From Miltoncostaea sp963823515 (GTDB lineage Bacteria > Actinomycetota > Thermoleophilia > Miltoncostaeales > Miltoncostaeaceae): 64,000 bases of DNA. The DNA lies in contig CAWGMB010000008.1 of NCBI GenBank assembly GCA_963823515.1, positions 62,001 through 126,000 of the forward strand, read 5' to 3'. Each line of letters opens with the position of its first letter. Within the stretch, counting starts at the first letter, position 1. The notes beneath the pieces were generated by a model. The model saw only the letters and a list, made by a program, of their open reading frames with translations. It searched no databases and was not told the origin of the DNA. Both the position numbers and the translations under genes were made by a program. This document shows, in pieces, positions 7,662 to 19,470 of the stretch.

Positions 7662-8318
7662 TTACACCCGGGGGCGGCCCCAGCGCTCGTCGTGGACCAG
7701 CGCGCGCCAGGGCCGGCGGATCTTCGCGAGGGCCGGCGGGAGGCCCTCGGGGAACTCCTGTGGGTAGCCGAGGGGCGTGATCAGCGGGATCTCGATCTGC
7801 GCGGGGATGTCCAGCAGCGCGCGGAACTCGTCCTCGACGAACCAGTGGAACACCGTCGGCACGGTGCCGAGGCCCTTGGCGCGGGCGGCGACGTGGAGGT
7901 TCTCCATCATGAACCCGATCGAGACGACGTCCGCGTCGCGCTCGAGGGACGCCTGGTCGGCGGGGAAGAGGTCGCGCGGCACCCGCAGGGCGACGATCCA
8001 CACCGGCACGTCGGGGTAGGTCCCGAGCGCCTGCTGGGCGTAGCCGCGGGCCCACTCGGCGTGCTCGTCGGGCGTCGCGTCCGGGGCGGGCGGGCGCATG
8101 ATGCGGAAGTACTCGGCGCCGCCGCGCATGACGATGTCGGCGAGCGCCGCCCGGGTCTCGGGCTCGCGCACGACCAGCAGGCTCCAGGCCTGGGCCATTC
8201 CCCCCGTGGGCGCCAGCAGGGCGAGCCGCAGCAGGGCGTCGACGTCGGAGTCGGCCACCGGCCGGTCGGTGTACCGGCGCACGCTGCGCCGCTTGCGGAT
8301 TGCCTCGAGCGCGTCCAT
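7662..8318 (-). CDS. nitroreductase family protein
   Basis: 218 residues with the FMN-binding start DALEAIRKRRSVRRYTDRPV, a LLAPTGGMAQAWSLLVV segment and a late GLGTVPTVFHWFV segment typical of the nitroreductase fold (NAD(P)H-dependent, dimeric, FMN). Substrate not predictable. ATG at 8318 has a GGGAG site (complement at 8324-8328). The 200 bases between 7462 and 7661 hold no gene or clear signal. Divergent from the zinc-finger gene at 8444. Confidence 0.85.
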   Translation of the reverse strand: MDALEAIRKRRSVRRYTDRPVADSDVDALLRLALLAPTGGMAQAWSLLVVREPETRAALADIVMRGGAEYFRIMRPPAPDATPDEHAEWARGYAQQALGTYPDVPVWIVALRVPRDLFPADQASLERDADVVSIGFMMENLHVAARAKGLGTVPTVFHWFVEDEFRALLDIPAQIEIPLITPLGYPQEFPEGLPPALAKIRRPWRALVHDERWGRPRV

Positions 8319-8443
8319 CGGTACTCCCTTGGTCCCTGGTCGGTCGCCGCTACGTTACCCGGCCGATCCGCCGAGCGGGCCCCGCGGAGCCGCGGGCTCG
8401 CATCCTCGCCCTCACCCGACCCCGCCGCGCCCCAGGAGACCCG

Positions 8444-8789
8444 ATGAGCGCCGCCCCGGACATCGAGCCCGCGGCGACGCCGAGCGGCACCGGCTGCCCC
8501 GCCGGCGAGGGGCCGGGCCGGTGGTTCCACCTGCGACGCTGCGCCGCCTGCGGGCGCGTCGGCTGCCGCGACTCGTCGCCGGGCGGCCACGCGAGCATCC
8601 ACGCCGCGCTGGCCGGGCACCCGCTCATCCAGAGCTTCGAGCCCGGCGAGGACTGGTTCTGGTCGTACGCCGACGACGAGTTCCACGACGGCCCCACGCT
8701 GGGCCCGCCCCGCTCGCACCCCGAGGGTCAACCGGTCCCCGGGGGCGGCCGGAGCGGTCCCCCCGGACTGGCGGGCGCGCCTGCGCTGA
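8444..8789 (+). CDS. UBP-type zinc finger protein, frameshifted near its C-terminus
   Basis: ATG 8444 has AGGAG at 8434-8438. The protein shows the UBP zinc-finger pattern of small bacterial homologues: WFHLRRCAACGRVGCRDSSP, HASIHAAL, GHPLIQSFEPGEDWFWSY. As sequenced, the frame runs on without a stop to 9844, through the next gene. Removing one G from the GGGGG run at 8741-8745 gives VPGAAGAVPPDWRARLR and a stop at 8787-8789 (114 residues), a normal ending for the family. This is a 1-bp insertion or a homopolymer error. Function of bacterial UBP fingers is not established. Confidence 0.75.
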
Positions 8790-8796
8790 GGTGCCC

Positions 8797-8833
8797 GCGC
8801 CAATTGGCGCACGAGCGGTGCGCCAATTGGCGC
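8797..8833. promoter_or_regulatory. paired 12-bp palindromes, candidate operator
   Basis: The self-complementary cgccaattggcg occurs at 8798-8809 and again at 8821-8832, centres 23 bp apart. The 15-bp flanks (8797-8811 and 8819-8833) also form one larger inverted repeat around a 7-nt loop. It lies between the zinc-finger gene and the methyltransferase. The tandem-dyad arrangement suggests two sites for a dimeric regulator; a terminator for the zinc-finger gene is the alternative. Nothing else is visible in 8834-8969. Confidence 0.5.
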
Positions 8834-8969
8834 GTTCCCCGGATCGCGCTCCCCATCTCGGATCCGGTGAGTCCGGGCTTGCGGCCCCATCTCATCGCTC
8901 CGGCTGCCGAGCGCCGTGCAGCGGATCCGGCGAGCCGATCCCCGACGAGCTCTGTGCCAGAGTTCCTCC

Positions 8970-9740
8970 ATGGATCTCGACTGGGGAGACGGGGGCTACT
9001 CGCGCACCGCGGAGGTGCTGTCGCCCGCGTCCACGGCCGCGGTCGACGCGGCCGGGGTCGGCGCAGGGGATCGCGTGCTCGACGTGGCCTGCGGCACGGG
9101 CAACGCCGCCCTGGTCGCCGCGGGCCGCGGCGCCTCGGTGGTCGGGGTGGACCTGTCGGCGACGCTCCTGGAGATCGCCCGCGCGCGGGCGGAGCGGGCA
9201 GGGCTCGCGGACGCGGTGTTCCTGGCCGGAGACGCCTGCGATCTGCCGGTCGCTCCCGGCGCGTTCGACGTCGCGATCAGCGTCTTCGGGGTGATCTTCG
9301 CGCCCGAGCCGGAGGTCGCCGTCCGGCAGATGCTCAGCGCGCTGCGCCCCGGCGGCACTCTCGTGATCGTCAGCTGGATCGGCCGCGGACCGGTTCACGA
9401 GGCCTCCGCGCTCCTGCGCGCGGCGTTCCCGGTCGTGGACGGCGCGCCCCGGATGGACTGGGCCGACCCGGACTGGGTGCGGGGGCTGCTCGCGGGGGCG
9501 GGGGCGCGCGAGGTCGCCCAGGGGGAGGAGGACCTGGTCTGGGAGGCGGCGTCCGCCGAGGAGTGGTTCGCCGACCAGGAGCAGCATCACCCGGTCTGGC
9601 GCTGGGCGCGTGCGGCTCTGCCGGCCGCGCGGTGGGACGACCTCCGCGAGCGGAGCGCCGCCGCCCTGCGCGCCGGCAGCGACGACCCCGCGACCTTCCG
9701 GGCCCGGGGGCCCTACGTGATCACGCGGGCCGTCCGTTGA
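8970..9740 (+). CDS. class I SAM-dependent methyltransferase
   Basis: 256 residues from ATG 8970 (MDLDWGDGGYSRTAEVLSPA). SAM-binding motif I is VLDVACGTGNAAL, followed by the acidic VVGVDLS strand and motif II-like FDVAISVFGVIF. Resembles small-molecule (UbiE/type 11) methyltransferases; substrate unknown. The frame is open upstream to 8916 but without a better start. Convergent with the arfB-like gene. Confidence 0.8.
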   Translation: MDLDWGDGGYSRTAEVLSPASTAAVDAAGVGAGDRVLDVACGTGNAALVAAGRGASVVGVDLSATLLEIARARAERAGLADAVFLAGDACDLPVAPGAFDVAISVFGVIFAPEPEVAVRQMLSALRPGGTLVIVSWIGRGPVHEASALLRAAFPVVDGAPRMDWADPDWVRGLLAGAGAREVAQGEEDLVWEAASAEEWFADQEQHHPVWRWARAALPAARWDDLRERSAAALRAGSDDPATFRARGPYVITRAVR

Positions 9741-9806
9741 CCGGGGCGGCTCCGGGCGACTCGGAAGCCCTCAGCCCGCATCCACGAACTCATGACCGAT
9801 TCAGGC

Positions 9807-10231
9807 TCAGGCCTCGTCGCCCGGGGCGCGCCGCCCCGACTTGATCCTGGCGCGATGGGTCTTCGCGGCGAGGCGGCGCTCCCTGGCGGCCCGGCTCGGC
9901 TTGGTGGGGCGGCGCGACGGGGCGGGGGGTGCGAGGGCCTCGGCCACCCGTCGCTCCAGCCGCTGCACCACCACCTCGCGGTTGCGCTCGCGCGATCGCT
10001 CGGCCTGGCTCGTGAGGCGCAGGGGGCGGGACTCGAGGCGCAGGGCCGCGGTCAGTCGTTCCCGCTCCCGCTCGCCGAGCCCCTCGACCCCTGCCAGGTC
10101 GCCGGGGCCGATCGTGAGCTCGGCGCGGGTCTCGGTCTTGTCGCGGCGCTGGCCCCCCGGCCCCGAGGAGCGCGAGAAGTTCCAGGTCGCGCGCTCGGCG
10201 AGGGCCGCCGCGACGCGCGCCGCCCGCGAGG

Positions 10232-10235
<4 letters not shown>
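9807..10235 (-). CDS. arfB: ArfB-like peptidyl-tRNA hydrolase / release-factor-like protein
   Basis: 142 residues with the GGQ motif in the family setting (FSRSSGPGGQRRDKTETRAEL) and a basic C-terminal tail (SRAARERRLAAKTHRARIKS). These are marks of ArfB/YaeJ, which releases peptides from stalled ribosomes lacking a usable stop codon. It lacks the codon-recognition domain of true release factors. ATG overlaps the stop of the topoisomerase gene (ATGA, 10232-10235), so it is the last gene of that operon. Confidence 0.85.
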
Positions 10236-12811
<2,576 letters not shown>

Positions 12812-12858
12812 GGCGGCGGAGGTTAGCACCGGTCCCGCCGAGCCCGTCCCGGGACGGA

Positions 12859-13893
<1,035 letters not shown>

Positions 13894-13903
13894 CGGGGGC
13901 AGA

Positions 13904-14791
13904 CTAACGATTGCGCGCGCGTCTCGCGTCGCCGTCGGCATCGGAGCGTTGCAGGAGGGCCGCGACCGTCGCTCCGAGCAGGGCGCACGAGACGGCGGCC
14001 GCGGCGGCGCCCCCCGCGAACGCGGTGCGGTCGTTGACGATCTGCACGACGTCCAGCCGGCGCGCGGCGGTGACCCCCACGACGCCGGCGAAGGCGATGC
14101 CCAGGAGGGCCGCGATCGCGCCCCCGATGCGCGCCGTGGCGCGCCCCTCGCGGCCGTCCGGGGGCGCGGGCCGGTCCACGGCGACGAGGATCGAGGCGAC
14201 CGCGGCCGTCCAGGCGACGGACACCAGGTAGGCGCCGACGACGTCGCTCGGCCGGTGCCAGTCCAGGGCGATGACCGCGATCCCCACCCCGGTCGCGTAC
14301 GCGCAGCCGATCAGCGTCGCCGTCCAGCGGAACGACGCCGGCGCGACCAGTACGAGCCCCATCGCGAGGGACATCGCCACCGTCACGTGCCCGCTCGGGA
14401 ACCCGCCCTCCGTCGCCAGGCCCCCGCCGACCAGGTCGGGACGGTCGAAGCGGGCCTTGATCGCCTGGGTCGTGAGGTTGGCGCCGAGCACCACCACCCC
14501 CGCCCCCAGCGCGAGCGCGGGGCTGCGGCGCAGGAGGGCGATGCCCATGATCCCGAGCCCGAACAGGGCGAGCGAGGAGACGCTGATCGTGTCCAGCAGC
14601 CGCTGGGTCGCGGCGTAGGCGCGCGGGGCGGTCGAGAGCGACAGGTCGCCGCGCGCCGCGTCGTCGAGCCGCTGCCCCTCGGCGGTGTGGACGGCGCCCA
14701 GGAAGAGGAGGCACGTCGCGGCCGCCGCTGCGGCCGCCAGGAGCCCGAGCGCGGCGGCGACCGGCTGCCGCGGGTCGGGCGTCGGGACCAT
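13904..14791 (-). CDS. PAP2-family membrane phosphatase
   Basis: 295 residues from ATG 14791. Several hydrophobic helices surround the three PAP2 motifs: KARFDRPD, GGFPSGHVT and LDWHRPSDVVGAY. These enzymes dephosphorylate lipid phosphates such as undecaprenyl pyrophosphate or phosphatidic acid at the membrane; the substrate is not predictable. First gene of a minus-strand set with pfp, topB and arfB. The start is 57 nt from the divergent GGDEF-HD-GYP gene. Confidence 0.85.
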   Translation of the reverse strand: MVPTPDPRQPVAAALGLLAAAAAAATCLLFLGAVHTAEGQRLDDAARGDLSLSTAPRAYAATQRLLDTISVSSLALFGLGIMGIALLRRSPALALGAGVVVLGANLTTQAIKARFDRPDLVGGGLATEGGFPSGHVTVAMSLAMGLVLVAPASFRWTATLIGCAYATGVGIAVIALDWHRPSDVVGAYLVSVAWTAAVASILVAVDRPAPPDGREGRATARIGGAIAALLGIAFAGVVGVTAARRLDVVQIVNDRTAFAGGAAAAAVSCALLGATVAALLQRSDADGDARRARNR

Positions 14792-14848
14792 GGACGAAAC
14801 TCTACGGATCCTCAAGTCGCCCCCCCGGGGCGTCGATCCCCAGGGGGC

Positions 14849-16897
14849 ATGGATGCGAACCACCCGGGGTGCGAGGGCGCCCCCGATCGGATCCTCGTCG
14901 TCCACGACGAGGCCCCGGTGCGGATTGCCCTGCGCGATCCCCTCGAGCGTGCCGGACACCGGGTGGTCGAGGCCTCCGACGCGGCCGGCGCCCTGCTCGC
15001 CGTCGCCACCCGTCCGATCGCCGTCGTCCTGGCCGGGGCCGCCCTGCGCGATCCCGATCAGGACCGCTCCCTCGTCGCGGCCCTCCACGACGACTCGGGC
15101 GTGGGGCCGGCCGTCGTCGCGATCGTCCGGTCGGGCGACGAGGCGGGCGCGCTCTCCGCGGTCGAGGACGGCGCCGACGACCATGTGAGCCTGCCGCTCG
15201 CCGTCCCCGACCTCCTGCTGCGCGTGAGGGCCTGCCTGCGCGGCGCCCGCCGCCGGGCCGTCTTCGAGCAGGCCGCGCTGCGTCGCATCGCCGTCGCCGT
15301 CGCCAGCGAGGCCGCCCCCGAGGACGTCTTCGACCAGGTGGCCCATGAGCTGGCCCGGGTGCACCGGGCCGCCGGTGGCGCCGTGGTCCGGTTCGACGAC
15401 GGGGAGGCCAGCTTCATCGGGCGCTGGTCCGCGCGGCCCGGGTCATGGCCGCCCCGCGAGCTCACCGTCCCGCTCACCGACCCGCTGCCCTCCACGCAGG
15501 TCGCGCGCACCGGCCGCGCGGCGCGCGTCGACGACTTCCACGCCTTCGCCGGAGCGGTCCCGTGGGTGCTCGACCGCCATGCGTTCCGGGGTAGCGTGGC
15601 CGCGCCGGTGCGCGTTCGGGGACGCCTGTGGGGCGCGGTGGTGGTGGCGACCGACGCCGACGAGGCGCTTCCGCCCGCCACGGAGGAGCGCCTCGCGCGC
15701 TTCGCCGACCTGGTGTCGCTGGCGATCGGCAACGCGGAGGCCCGCGCCGAGCTGTCGTGGCGCGCCGCCACCGACTCGCTGACCGGGCTCGTCAACCGGG
15801 GGGTCTTCGAGGAGCGACTCGCCGAGGAGGTCGCCCGCTCGCGGCGGCACGGCCGCGACCTGGCTCTGGCGGTGCTCGACCTCGACAACTTCAAGGACGT
15901 CAACGACGTCCACGGCCACGTAACCGGCGACGCGGTGCTGCGCGAGGCCGCGCTGCGGCTGGCGTCGAGGGCCCGCGAGGGCGATCTGGTCGCCCGCATC
16001 GGGGGCGAGGAGTTCGGCTGGCTCATGCCCGAGACCGACGGGATGGAGGCGTGGCAGGCGACCGAGCGGGCGCGGGCCGCGATGTCGGACGCCCCGTTCC
16101 CGGCGGTGGGCCGCGTGACGGTCTCCGGCGGGGTCTGCGACCTCTCGCGCGCCGACAACGCCCTCGACCTCTACCGGCAGGCCGACGTCGCCCTCTACTG
16201 GGCCAAGCGTCAGGGGCGCGACGTCGTCTTCCTCTACAGCTCCGAGGTGATGGACGCCATGGACGGCGAGGAGCGCGCCGCCGAGCTGCGCCGCGGCCAG
16301 ACCTTCCAGAGCATCCGCGTCCTGGCGCGCGCCGTGGATGCCAAGGACCCCTCCACGCGCCGGCACTCCGAGCGCGTCGCGGGCCTCGCGGCGACGATCG
16401 CGGGGGCCCTCGGCTGGAGCCCGGAGCGTGTGGCCCTCCTGCACGAGGCGGGGCTCGTCCACGACGTGGGCAAGATCGCCGTCTCCGACGCCGTCCTCTT
16501 CAAGCCGGCGCGTCTCAGCGAGCTGGAGATGGTCAAGGTGCGGATGCACGCGGCCCTGGGAGCGGAGATGCTCTCCGACGTGCTCACCGCCGAGCAGGCG
16601 GCCTGGGTGCGCGCCCACCACGAGCGCTGGGACGGCGAGGGCTACCCCGACCGTCTCGGCGGCGAGAGGATTCCGGAGGGCGCACGGATCCTCCATCTGG
16701 CGGACGCCTGGAACACGATGACCAGCGACCGGCCCTACGGGGCGTCGTTGGGGGCCGGCCGGGCACTGGCCGAGTGCCGGCGCCTGGCGGGCGGGCAGTT
16801 CTGGGAGCCGGCGGTCGCTGCCCTGGAGGCGCTGTTCGCGGACGGCGCACTCGACGCACGGTCCCTCGAGCGCAACGCCCCGGGTGAGCGCATCTAG
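14849..16897 (+). CDS. pseudo-receiver-GAF-GGDEF-HD-GYP signalling protein
   Basis: 682 residues from ATG 14849. Residues about 12-125 look like a receiver (RILVVHDEAPVRIAL), but the phosphoacceptor strand reads VVLAGAALRD with no Asp at the usual place, and the Lys-Pro near the end is replaced, so phosphorylation is unlikely. A GAF domain (about 150-290), GGDEF (GGEEF 385-389 with REGD inhibitory site) and HD-GYP (H538-D539; GYP 598-600) follow. The frame extends upstream, but that part shadows the divergent PAP2 gene. Paralogue of the proteins at 5509 and 25930. Confidence 0.88.
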   Translation: MDANHPGCEGAPDRILVVHDEAPVRIALRDPLERAGHRVVEASDAAGALLAVATRPIAVVLAGAALRDPDQDRSLVAALHDDSGVGPAVVAIVRSGDEAGALSAVEDGADDHVSLPLAVPDLLLRVRACLRGARRRAVFEQAALRRIAVAVASEAAPEDVFDQVAHELARVHRAAGGAVVRFDDGEASFIGRWSARPGSWPPRELTVPLTDPLPSTQVARTGRAARVDDFHAFAGAVPWVLDRHAFRGSVAAPVRVRGRLWGAVVVATDADEALPPATEERLARFADLVSLAIGNAEARAELSWRAATDSLTGLVNRGVFEERLAEEVARSRRHGRDLALAVLDLDNFKDVNDVHGHVTGDAVLREAALRLASRAREGDLVARIGGEEFGWLMPETDGMEAWQATERARAAMSDAPFPAVGRVTVSGGVCDLSRADNALDLYRQADVALYWAKRQGRDVVFLYSSEVMDAMDGEERAAELRRGQTFQSIRVLARAVDAKDPSTRRHSERVAGLAATIAGALGWSPERVALLHEAGLVHDVGKIAVSDAVLFKPARLSELEMVKVRMHAALGAEMLSDVLTAEQAAWVRAHHERWDGEGYPDRLGGERIPEGARILHLADAWNTMTSDRPYGASLGAGRALAECRRLAGGQFWEPAVAALEALFADGALDARSLERNAPGERI

Positions 16898-16958
16898 CGT
16901 TCCGGGTCGGAAACCGCGCGGTGGTTCCCGGCCGCCTCGCGGGGGATTCGCTCGGGAA

Positions 16959-16984
16959 CTGCACGCGGACTTCCGACCCAGGAC
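16959..16984 (-). repeat. short degenerate intergenic repeat, copy 1
   Basis: Read on the minus strand it is GTCCTGGGTCGG then AAGTCCGCGTGCAG. It matches 20 of 26 positions with 20501-20526 and shares the AAGTCCGC-TGCAG part with 60781-60796. It lies in the 133-nt gap between the HD-GYP gene stop and the end of the remnant at 17031. Confidence 0.5.
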
Positions 16985-17030
16985 GCTCGCCGCCGGCCGC
17001 ATCCGCCGAGGGATCACGGCCGAGACCCCG

Positions 17031-17816
17031 CTATGCGGCCTGCGCGCGGCAACGAGCCGCCCAGCCGCGGGCGCCCAGCCTCTCGAAGGTCGTGAGGGCC
17101 GACGTGATCTGACCCGCGGCCTCCTCGCGCCGGTCGGAGCTCCCGAGCCGCTCGGCGTAGCAGAGACGGGTGCGCGCCCACTCGAATGGCACCGGCCGGA
17201 CGGCGTGCATCTCCAGCGCCTCCTGGAAGAGGAGATCCACGTCGAGGGCCCCGGCGACGATCCCACCCGCGCGCAGCGCGACGGCGTCGAGGTCCGGGGA
17301 GCCGGCTTCGGCAGCGCAGTCGTTGAGGCGCCGCAGCACCTGGGCGGCCCGGTCGCGGTCGCCGGCGCCCGCCGCCGCCTCCACGTGGTCGGCCCCCCAG
17401 CGTCGGACGGCCTCTGCGTCGCCGGCGTGCGACGCGCTGATGCGCGCGACCTCGTCCAGGTGGCCGAGGGCCGTCGTGTGGTCGGCCCGGGCGAGGGCCA
17501 GCAGCGCCCGCGCGCCCTGCGCATCCACCACGGGCCGCAGGTCGGCGCGGGCCCCGGCGATCACGCGCTCGGCGTGAGCCCGGCAGTCGTGCGCGCGGCC
17601 CAGGCCCGCCTCGACCAGCGCCAGGGTCGCGAGGCACCCGTCGAGACCCGCCCCGCCCGCGCCGGTGCGCCTGGCCCACTCGGCCAGGCTGACGGACTCG
17701 GAGGCGGCGACGTGCGCCCGTAGCCACCGCCCCTCGCGGTAGTCGAGCCCGGCCAGGCAGACGAGCGCCGTCGAGAGGACGTCGGGCGGCCCCGTGCGCC
17801 GCGCGACGCCGACCAC
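17031..17816 (-). pseudogene. truncated LuxR/AfsR-type regulator, tetratricopeptide half only
   Basis: 261 residues from GTG 17816. It is all helical, Ala/Arg-rich tetratricopeptide-like sequence (LVEAGLGRAHDCRAHAERVI; ...FEWARTRLCYAERLG) ending TFERLGARGWAARCRAQAA. This resembles the stretch just before the C-terminal LuxR helix-turn-helix in large AAA-type regulators, but the ATPase part and the DNA-binding domain are absent. An in-frame TAG near 17917 closes the frame upstream, while regulator-like sequence (ARRLFEAVV) continues a little beyond GTG 17816. Probably a decayed gene; a small stand-alone protein remains possible. Confidence 0.45.
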
Positions 17817-17987
17817 GGCCTCGAAGAGCCGTCGAGCGGTGTCGGTCGTGGTGTCGGGGCGGTACGCGGTCGCCTCCCAGTGCGCTCCGGGCCTTTCCTG
17901 CGGCCGACGCTATCCCCTGGGGCGCCGCGCGTCGTAGTCCCGGCGCGGGCTGCTGCACGATGCGAGACACGGTGCGCCCGAGGCGCG

Positions 17988-18986
17988 TCAGGCGGTGCCG
18001 GCCAGCTCGCCCTCGCGGACGTGGCGGCGCACCGCGTTGCGGCCGTCCGCCTTGGCGCGGTAGAGCATCTGATCGGCCAGCCTGACCATCTCGTCGGCGT
18101 CGCCCGCGGCCGAGAGCTCGCAGACTCCGGCCGAGATCGTGAGCGTGCCGACCCCGTCGAAGGGCGCTCCGGCGATCGCGAGGAGGGCCCGCGATGCGGC
18201 GGCCTCGGCTCCGTCGCCCGCAGTCCGCGGGAGGATCCACGCGAACTCCTCGCCCCCGATGCGCGTGACCGCCTCGCCGCGACGCGCGATGGCCACCAGC
18301 CGCCGGCCGGCCTCCATCAGCACGCGGTCGCCGTGCTGGTGGCCGAAGCGGTCGTTGACCCCCTTGAAGTGGTCGATGTCGAGCAGCACCAGGCTCAGGG
18401 GGTCGTCGTGCCGGACGGCGCGGTCGAACTCGGTGACCAGGAGCGCGTCGAAGGTGCGCCGGTTGCCGAGGCCGGTCAGAGGGTCGGTCCCGGCCAGCGA
18501 CGCCAGGCGCAGCCGGTCCTCGTGTGCGGCCGCGGCGAGCGAGACGAGGTCGGCGAAGGGCGCGAGCCGCTCGTGGGCGTGACGCGGGATCCGCCCCGCG
18601 GGGCCGGCGGCCACGATCGCTCCCCAGACCCGCCCCTCGATGTCGATCGGCGCCGCGACCTCGGCGGCGCCGGAGGACCGCACCTCTCGGGGATCCCCGA
18701 GGCGCAGTGCGGTGGCGAGGGCTCCAGCCGGCGCCGCGATGTCGTCGATCCGCTCCGCCCCGGCCCCCGTGGCGCCCGCGACCCGCGGCCCGCCGTCACC
18801 GATCCGGACCACGGTCACGCGGTCCGCGCGCAACAGCGCCGCAGCGCCCTCGCAGATCAGCTCCGCGGCCGAGGCGAGGTCCTCCGCACCGGCCACCGCC
18901 CGCATGGCAGCGCCGAGGGCGTTGCGATCACGACGACCCCATCGGCTCTCCCGCCAACCTGAATCCACGCCGCCTCCGTCACACAC
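17988..18986 (-). CDS. GAF-GGDEF diguanylate cyclase
   Basis: 332 residues from GTG 18986 (ATG 28 codons in is an alternative). A GAF domain (about 30-165) is followed by GGDEF with GTDPLTGLGNRRTF, LLDIDHFKGVND and active-site GGEEF. The inhibitory site five residues before it reads RRGE rather than RxxD, so product inhibition is probably lost. No membrane segment. Predicted to make c-di-GMP in response to a ligand bound by the GAF domain. It is the only GGDEF protein here without an HD-GYP domain. Confidence 0.87.
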   Translation of the reverse strand: MCDGGGVDSGWRESRWGRRDRNALGAAMRAVAGAEDLASAAELICEGAAALLRADRVTVVRIGDGGPRVAGATGAGAERIDDIAAPAGALATALRLGDPREVRSSGAAEVAAPIDIEGRVWGAIVAAGPAGRIPRHAHERLAPFADLVSLAAAAHEDRLRLASLAGTDPLTGLGNRRTFDALLVTEFDRAVRHDDPLSLVLLDIDHFKGVNDRFGHQHGDRVLMEAGRRLVAIARRGEAVTRIGGEEFAWILPRTAGDGAEAAASRALLAIAGAPFDGVGTLTISAGVCELSAAGDADEMVRLADQMLYRAKADGRNAVRRHVREGELAGTA

Positions 18987-19076
18987 GCGTCACCCGAGTG
19001 CGGCGATTCTGCGCGACGCGGGGCGTGGCCGTCACCCGTCGCCCGAAAGAGTTGCCCGCTCGGAGCGGAGAAGGGC

Positions 19077-19103
19077 CCTGACAGGGCCGGTCCCCCTGTC
19101 AGG
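19077..19103 (-). terminator. terminator overlapping a stop codon
   Basis: cctgacaggg at 19077-19086 pairs perfectly with 19094-19103 across a 7-nt loop. The right arm contains the stop codon (19099-19101) of the small minus-strand gene. Confidence 0.55.
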
Positions 19104-19386
19104 AGGTCGGCTCGGCCCCGCAGCGCAGGTCCACCGGCAGCCCGCCGTCGGCGAGTGACTCCCCGGCGCGCAACGGGCCGGCCACCACGCCCGCCGCGAC
19201 GGGGCCGAGGTCGGCGATCCGCATCTTGGCACGGCAGACCGGCTGCACGACCCTCGCGAAGGCCTCCTCGGCGAGCGAACGGGCGGCGTCGGCGTCCGGT
19301 GCCGCGACGAGCACCTGCTCGTGCTGGAAGGGGCCCTTCCAGCCGCTGGTCGCGGCGAAGAGGCGCAGAGCGCGATCGTCGTCCAT
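19099..19386 (-). CDS. small conserved-looking hypothetical protein
   Basis: 95 residues from ATG 19386 (MDDDRALRLFAATSGWKGPF). Contains LVAAPDADAARSLAEEAFAR and two Cys (PVCRAKMR, DLRCGAEP). No membrane helix or known motif recognised. A TACGGT hexamer lies 6 nt before ATG on this strand, suggesting a leaderless message. GTG 19392 is an alternative start. Confidence 0.6.
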   Translation of the reverse strand: MDDDRALRLFAATSGWKGPFQHEQVLVAAPDADAARSLAEEAFARVVQPVCRAKMRIADLGPVAAGVVAGPLRAGESLADGGLPVDLRCGAEPTS

Positions 19387-19392
19387 GGGCAC

Positions 19393-19398
19393 ACCGTA
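19393..19398 (-). promoter_or_regulatory. -10 element, leaderless promoter
   Basis: TACGGT on the minus strand with a 6-nt spacer to ATG 19386. Confidence 0.4.
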
Positions 19399-19470
19399 TC
19401 GACGCGACTAAGGAATCGCCGCTCCGGGTCGAAGTATGCGACCAGTCGTTCCCGTCGAATGGAGACGAAC

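Noticed and set aside
8300..9844. Single 514-residue protein covering the zinc finger and beyond
   Set aside because: After residue ~100 of the zinc finger the sequence is Arg/Gly/Pro-rich shadow of the methyltransferase; a one-base shift explains it better.
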